Source: Sesamum alatum
Taxonomy: Eukaryota > Streptophyta > Magnoliopsida > Lamiales > Pedaliaceae
Direction of reading: 5' to 3'
Assembly: GCA_034509735.1 (NCBI GenBank)
Contig: JACGWO010000005.1
Location: 14,063,264 to 14,127,263 of the forward strand
DNA: 64,000 nucleotides
Shown here piece after piece: positions 59,282 to 64,000 of the stretch. Each line of letters starts with the position of its first letter. Positions within the stretch are counted from its first letter, which is position 1. The notes under the pieces were generated by a model. It had not been told where the DNA came from. It did no database searches and worked only from the letters and a program-made list of their open reading frames with translations. A program made the position numbers and the translations under genes.

Positions 59282-60946
59282 TGAAATATTTTGTGGATCG
59301 GCCCGGGAGATGAACGCGAATAGCGGAAGCGCGAAAGATAGCATAATAAAATTGCAAAGCATAATAAATGGAATTTAAAGCATGCATTACATACATAAAC
59401 AAATCAAGGGGTGTGCCCTTGATTCTTCCGGGCGTTCGGTCTATCTCATGTTCAATAAAACACAACATGGAGGCCATAGAATTTGAACCGAAAACCATAA
59501 ATAAAGAACCTACCCAGTTATAGTTTTGTCTTTGTTCGGTTACATGCATTGTTCCCCATTTTGCACCAAGATCTCAAGGAAGAGACCCTCTAAATCATCT
59601 CACTCACTACACTAGAAGCAAAGAACCCTTGTGCTAGCAAGAAATTATTTGGGGAGAAGAGACATCGATACACGCTATCAATTAACGCAATCGACGTGTC
59701 TTATGTTCTAGCTTGAATAGATCAAGAAGAACAAATTAGAATGCTTGAAGAAAAACGAGAGAGCATTATGAGTTGAGTGTTCTAGGATTAGTGGGTGTAT
59801 GTGTGTATTTTTAGTATTTATAGAAAATAGATTTTCCTATTCCTACTCAACCTCTTCTAAAGAGGCACACTTGACTAGGATTTTGACCTAGTCAAATCCT
59901 AGTCAAACTAGGCTTTGATTAAGTCAAATTAATCATGGCCCTTCATCAAATCAATTTCTACATCAAATCTTGTCCATCCATTTTGATGGGCCTTATGGAG
60001 TGGGCCTATAGAGACTAGGTGAATATGTGGTGTGAACATTTAGGCTCTGAGTTACATGCAGGTATGGTCCTACCGTCGCTCGTTACATACAGGTACGGTC
60101 CTACTGTCGCCTGTCTCCCTGCCTTAGTCTAGGGCATGGAATTAGGATGTCAGTTCCCATCCTTGACTTAGGCATCTATGTTTTATGCTTGAGATAGGTT
60201 TAACTCGACGTAGGAAATTTTTTCCCATCCTAATCAAGTGTTATGGCCAAAGACTTTGTGAGTTTAAATCATCTCAAAGCGCATAGGAGATCTCGCTGTC
60301 ATATCCTTTGACAGGGGACATATCCTATCTTGGAATCCACCGTCCTTACATACTCCGAGTACACTGGACAAGGCTTATGATGACCATGTCATACTACGTG
60401 GTCAAATCTCACCAGATCCAAGATACAGCCTTAATATGTAAGCGACTGTCGTGATCCTCAAGTCCGAGGACTAATCCTGTACTAGCGAAACTGGGAATAC
60501 GAGTCATACCAACTAGTGCCCATGTGGCTTCCATATGAAGATTCCCGCGAGTCACCACAGTCAGCAGCCACCTAGCTGGCTGACCCACTAACACTGCGTG
60601 GACGAGCCTCGTCACTTGTCAATGAAATGCGACTGTAGATGCTTAGTGCAAGTCTCAAATGAATTCTCGATGCCTTGTCTCGAGATTTCTTGACTTGGAG
60701 TATTTTAGACCGATCCGAGAAACTGATTTCATGAATCTACCTCCAAGCATAGTTCCAATTTTTCGAAATGTGATTTCAGTCTGTGGGCGTTTGTTGTGAC
60801 ATCGAAACAATGCAAGCAGTAAGTACAACAAACTTATGCTTATGAATCCTTACTACATTCATTAACATAATATTACTTGTTCAAAGATTGATGAATGGTT
60901 CTCAGAACAGCCAACCTCATTGACTTTCTGGTCACCTATTCTAACA
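59282..60946 (-). mobile_element. 5' LTR of minus-strand copia derivative
   Basis: Minus strand from TGTTAGAATAGGTGACC (60946) to the end tttca (59282). About 480 bp are missing at about 60013-60015 compared with the other LTR (between gggccta and gagactaggtg). Hairpin: aatcaaggg (59402-59410) with cccttgatt (59416-59424), outer stem cccgggaga (59302-59310) with tcttccggg (59424-59432). Confidence 0.9.
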
Positions 60947-60951
60947 ATTGG

Positions 60952-61312
60952 TTCTCAATTTAATAAGGTGTCCTTAGAGACATACTATAATTGATATGTG
61001 AGAAGGGAGTTAAAACATGTTGTATTGATTGTTTGACAAAGTTAAGATATTAGTAACTATCAATAGTGATTTCGAGTTGTAATTGGTGTCATGGGATTTA
61101 CTAGTTACAGATTAAATATTACGTAAGTAATATTACTAGGATGCCTTAAGAGATGACTTGAACGTATGCAGTATATATTCGATACATGAGATGGAATTGT
61201 TGGTGCTCAATAAATTTTATAATGCCAAAATATACGAGAGATATCTGGCTTTTTAGATGATAATTTTGGTAAAATTATATTAATGAGATTTAAGGAAAAC
61301 AAATGTTGATTT
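60952..61312 (+). other. Probable remainder of chromovirus-like element
   Basis: AT-rich, no recognisable motif; assigned only because it is continuous with 54287 once the copia element and one attgg are removed. Confidence 0.35.
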
Positions 61313-61970
61313 TGTTAAAATAGGTGACAGTGAAGCCAATCTTGTTAAGCTTATGTAACCTAATTCTGACCTTCTGGTGTAAATAAATTCATTCTGAACA
61401 AAAGTGATGTTCAGTTGCGATAATAGTACTTTGATTGTATTCACTTACTGCTTAATATCTATAATTGTTCAATGCAGAAGTAAAGCCCATAGACCAGAAA
61501 GGTTAATCCAAGAAACTGGACTGAGCATAGGTTGGCAGTCATGAAATCAGTTTCTGTTTATCAATCTGAAATACTCTAAGTCAAAGGACCTCGAGATTGA
61601 GTATCAATGGTCCATTTGAGACTTGCACTAAATGATTGTATTCGCGTTTTATCGACAAGTGACGAGGGTCGTCCATGCAATATTAGTTGGTTAGCCAGCT
61701 CAATGTCGGTTGACTGAGGTGACACGCTGGAATCGCCATATGGGAACCTTGAGTGGGTTGGTCGGTATGACTTGCATTCTCGGTTCCGATAGTATGAGAT
61801 TGGTCCTCGGACTTGAGGGACTACTGTAGTCACAAGCACGCCATGTTTGTATCTTAGGTTTGGCAAGAGACTACCAAGTCGAGAGACTTGGTTGCTAGAA
61901 GTCTTATCTAGTGCAGTCAAGATGTGTAGTGTGGTCAGTAGGTCCCAAGATGGAATTCGTCTCCTGTCAA
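61313..61970 (+). mobile_element. Copia LTR fragment, 5' part, diverged
   Basis: Starts TGTTAAAATAGGTGACAGTGAAGCC and follows the LTR through ggtcatgaaatcag-type blocks, gagacttgcactaaatg and ggtcggtatgactt to gtctcctgtcaaat, where it stops against a gypsy fragment. The ORF at 61576-61920 is LTR sequence. Confidence 0.8.
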
Positions 61971-62245
61971 ATGATTGGTATCAGCCATCATGGCGGGGAC
62001 GATAGCGAAATGCGTGGACTTGGAGTTGACCTTGGTAGGACGGGTTGAGTTTGAACCATCTAAAGGGATCGTGTCAACAATCTTGCCCCCGGTGGAGTAT
62101 TGACCGGCGGTAGTGGCGTTGACGGTGACTTGATCCTTCTTGGGTGCCATTAAGTGTTTGGATGTGATGACTTGAAATTTGACATAGGAGGAAGAGATGA
62201 GGGGCAGAGATTGTCCCACTAGGCGTCCCAGAAATTTGTTCACAC
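61971..62245 (-). pseudogene. Gypsy gag start and primer-site region (minus)
   Basis: On the minus strand the phrase tgggacgcctagtgggac (62229-62212) resembles the conserved sequence right after many plant gypsy LTRs (tggcacgcccagtgggac). It is followed by a Pro/Leu/Ser-rich leader and an ATG at 62150 (MAPKKDQVTVNATTAGQY), open for about 60 codons until it meets the copia LTR fragment. No domain can be named in the short product. A gag N-terminus is the simplest reading. Confidence 0.4.
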
Positions 62246-62941
62246 AAAATTTCGTGTTTGCACAATATAATTACAAGACAAGAAAAATATTTTATTGATT
62301 TAAAAACAAAGTGGATACAATCTCTATAGTGAATGTAATCAATCACCTGATTCTTATGTCCGAATATCGATCCAGGGGCTTACGCTTGTTCTTGGACGTT
62401 GACGTGTAATTTCCTCTGAATTTATGGAGCAAACTACATGGCACTTTGACATTTGGTATCAAAGCCTTGAAGGATTTGATGCAGAGGAAGACGTAGAACC
62501 TTTGTGGTTGCAGAACTTCATCGTGGCAAAGGTCTTTTGGACTTGAGTCCTTTGATTTATTGTATGTGTGTGTGTCTCCAATGTTCTCTGTAATCCCCTT
62601 GACTTGAGTGATGGAGGGCCTTATTTATAGGCATGAGTAGGGCTACAATAGCTTGGGCTCATGTCTGTTGGACTTGATTACCATGGGCTTTGACATGAAC
62701 TAGTCTTCTGATGGACTGCATTTTGAACATGTATCTGGCCCGATTTAGCCAACCCAAAATAATAAAATTTATATTTATTTTAGACTGACTCATAAAAATA
62801 CATAAGATCCAAATTTAATATGGGCTTATGAATTTAGTTCTTTTACAATAAGTCCACATTTATTATGGACTATCATTTTTTAACCCAATTATTAGCCAAT
62901 TTATTTGGGGTTTTAATTGGTAATTTATTCCAAATTTTTTT
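62246..62941 (-). mobile_element. Probable gypsy LTR (minus), boundaries unsure
   Basis: Lies upstream of the primer-like phrase on the minus strand. Contains a TATA-like ctataaataa at 62621-62630 (minus) in a position suited to an LTR promoter. No second LTR is in the window, so start and end are guesses. Confidence 0.35.
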
Positions 62942-62950
62942 ATGTCAACA

Positions 62951-63300
62951 GCGACGATACGGAGTATTTTGGATAACTATGCTCTTGTGTTGGGACAAGT
63001 AATCAACCTCAACAAATTAGCAATGGCAGTGAGGTCCAATTTGAAAATGCCACATAGACAAGCTCTTGCAGACGTGCTCGGAGTTCTGTTAGTTGAGAAA
63101 CACGCCAAGTACTGGCCTTCCGTCAGTTGGGGGGAATTCGGGGATCGAATTTGGAATCACATCCAAGGCTAGAACTCTAATACCCTCTGACAAGCAGGCA
63201 AGGAAGTCCTCATAAAAGCCGTCCTACAAGCTATATCATTTTATGAAAGATCTTGATTAAAATATCCAAAAACTTTTATTCGGGAAATTGAAAGCATGAT
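62951..63300 (+). pseudogene. LINE reverse transcriptase fragment
   Basis: Open frame reading IRSILDNYALVLGQVINLNK, then RQALADVLGVLLVEKHAKYW and DRIWNHIQG. Past a TAG where Trp is usual it continues as QAGKEVLIKAVLQAI and LPKTF-like PKTFIREIESMI. These are the blocks after the polymerase domain of plant L1-type LINEs (GQxxNxxKS, KYLGLP position, RIWxxIQGW, LSxAGREVLIKxVxQAIP). The N-terminal endonuclease and the RT core are absent. The fragment is cut at 63301 by a CACTA element. Confidence 0.8.
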
Positions 63301-63301
63301 C

Positions 63302-64000
63302 ACTACAAAAAAATGCGGCGATTGGGACGGTTCAGTAGGATCATTCCAAACTCCGTTCTAAATAGAAACAGTAACTAGAACAGCTGTGGAACGGTAACCC
63401 GTTGCTGACGTCACTTTCGTATTATTCGGAATCAAAACGTGTCGGAACGCCTATACCGCTCATATTTGTGTGCCAACATAAATGTGGCAAAATGTAATCC
63501 CATTACCATTCCAAAAGTAGAGCACATATATTTTGGCATTCCATTTGGAAAAAATATGTGAAAATTGGAATGGTTATTTGACCAGAAAAGAAACCGTTCC
63601 TACCCGTGTTTCACAACCCGGGTCGATTTAGAACGTATGGTAGACTGTTCCAACATGTAGTACTAAATGAGACCCTTTTATGCCTTGAGTTAACAATGTA
63701 ATGCAATGACCATCCAAATTGTGGGTCTTGAGAAAATCAAGTTTAGTTCCAAGAACCGCTCCAAATATGTTACTATTAGGAACAGTTCATTTACATAATA
63801 GATTATGTGTGCCGACGATCGTTCCAAATATGCTCCAACGACTATATGACAACGGTTACTTTAGCATTTGTATGTCGTTCCAGAGACCGTTCCTAATGAT
63901 AGAGCAAAGGCTATATTTCAACGGCTAGTTTAGTGTTCCAAATAATATTCCAATGCCCGTTCCAATATTTTTCTATATATATGTCCCCTTTCATTTTATT
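63302..64000. mobile_element. CACTA transposon, left end, cut by window end
   Basis: Starts CACTACAAAAAAATGCGGCG at 63302. Subterminal words cgttcca(a/g), gttccaa and ggaacg recur many times through 64000. The three bases before it are gat. Subterminal words differ in detail from those at 1-793 (gttcca here, gtccca there), so it is a related but distinct family. The short ORF at 63719-63928 lies in the repeat array and is not coding. Confidence 0.82.

Larger units (their letters stand above)
54288..60946 (-). mobile_element. Copia family A derivative lacking pol (minus)
   Basis: Perfect 5-bp duplication attgg (54283-54287 and 60947-60951). On the minus strand: 5' LTR (60946-59282), primer site, ~2.5-kb leader, a decayed gag start, then directly the 3' LTR (about 56416-54288). 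All of protease, integrase, RT and RNase H, plus the polypurine tract and the first ~13 bp of the 3' LTR, are gone. The junction is ggtc|caggacc near 56413. LTR lengths differ (1665 against about 2130 bp) because the 5' LTR lost about 480 bp. Probably a full element that suffered internal deletions after insertion. Confidence 0.9.

Overview
The window is plant nuclear DNA, almost certainly from a flowering plant and probably a eudicot. It is AT-rich and packed with nested transposable elements: Ty1/copia, Ty3/gypsy of Athila, Tat and chromovirus type, CACTA, hAT-like and Mutator-like DNA transposons, MITEs and a LINE scrap. I found no intact host gene, no rRNA or tRNA gene and no CRISPR array. 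Every recognisable coding stretch is a decayed transposon protein. This looks like repeat-dense heterochromatin. All comparisons are by eye; element names rest on motifs I can read, and lineage names are inference.

Layout. 1-793: right end of a CACTA transposon. 794-8711: AT-rich DNA with half of a foldback MITE, a solo copia LTR (3524-5708, minus) and a perfect 125-bp tandem duplication. 8712-19430: a rearranged, internally deleted Athila-type gypsy element; its LTRs carry a striking palindrome (core GTGATCAC), and 1.8 kb of its right flank is duplicated inside it. 19480-31679: a Mutator-like DNA transposon split by a copia element (19809-31373, TSD CCCGA), whose own 5' LTR is split by a solo LTR of the same family (19978-21973). 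About 31.7-36.2 kb: remnants of a Tat-type gypsy element with minus-strand RNase H and integrase and a plus-strand antisense ORF. 36246-46027: solo and broken LTRs of the same copia family, including an inverted pair, and a solo Athila LTR. 46087-47238: a hAT-like element holding an exact 45-bp minisatellite. About 48.9-61.3 kb: a decayed chromovirus-like gypsy element interrupted by a long-TIR foldback MITE (51619-52116) and a minus-strand copia derivative lacking all of pol (54288-60946, TSD ATTGG). 61313-64000: another copia LTR fragment, a gypsy 5' end on the minus strand, a LINE fragment and the left end of a second CACTA element that cuts it.

Insertion order can be read from target duplications. 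In the left nest: Tat, then Athila (CTGGG), the Mutator-like element (GATGAGAGG), copia (CCCGA), and a solo copia LTR (CAAAG/CAAAT). In the right nest: chromovirus, then MITE (TATTATTTA) and copia (ATTGG).

Two features deserve most attention. One is a hairpin near the 3' end of every copia LTR copy that keeps its base pairing through compensatory changes. The other is the palindrome GGCGTGATCACGCC, repeated in the LTRs and 3' region of the Athila family and usually preceded by CAGACTT.
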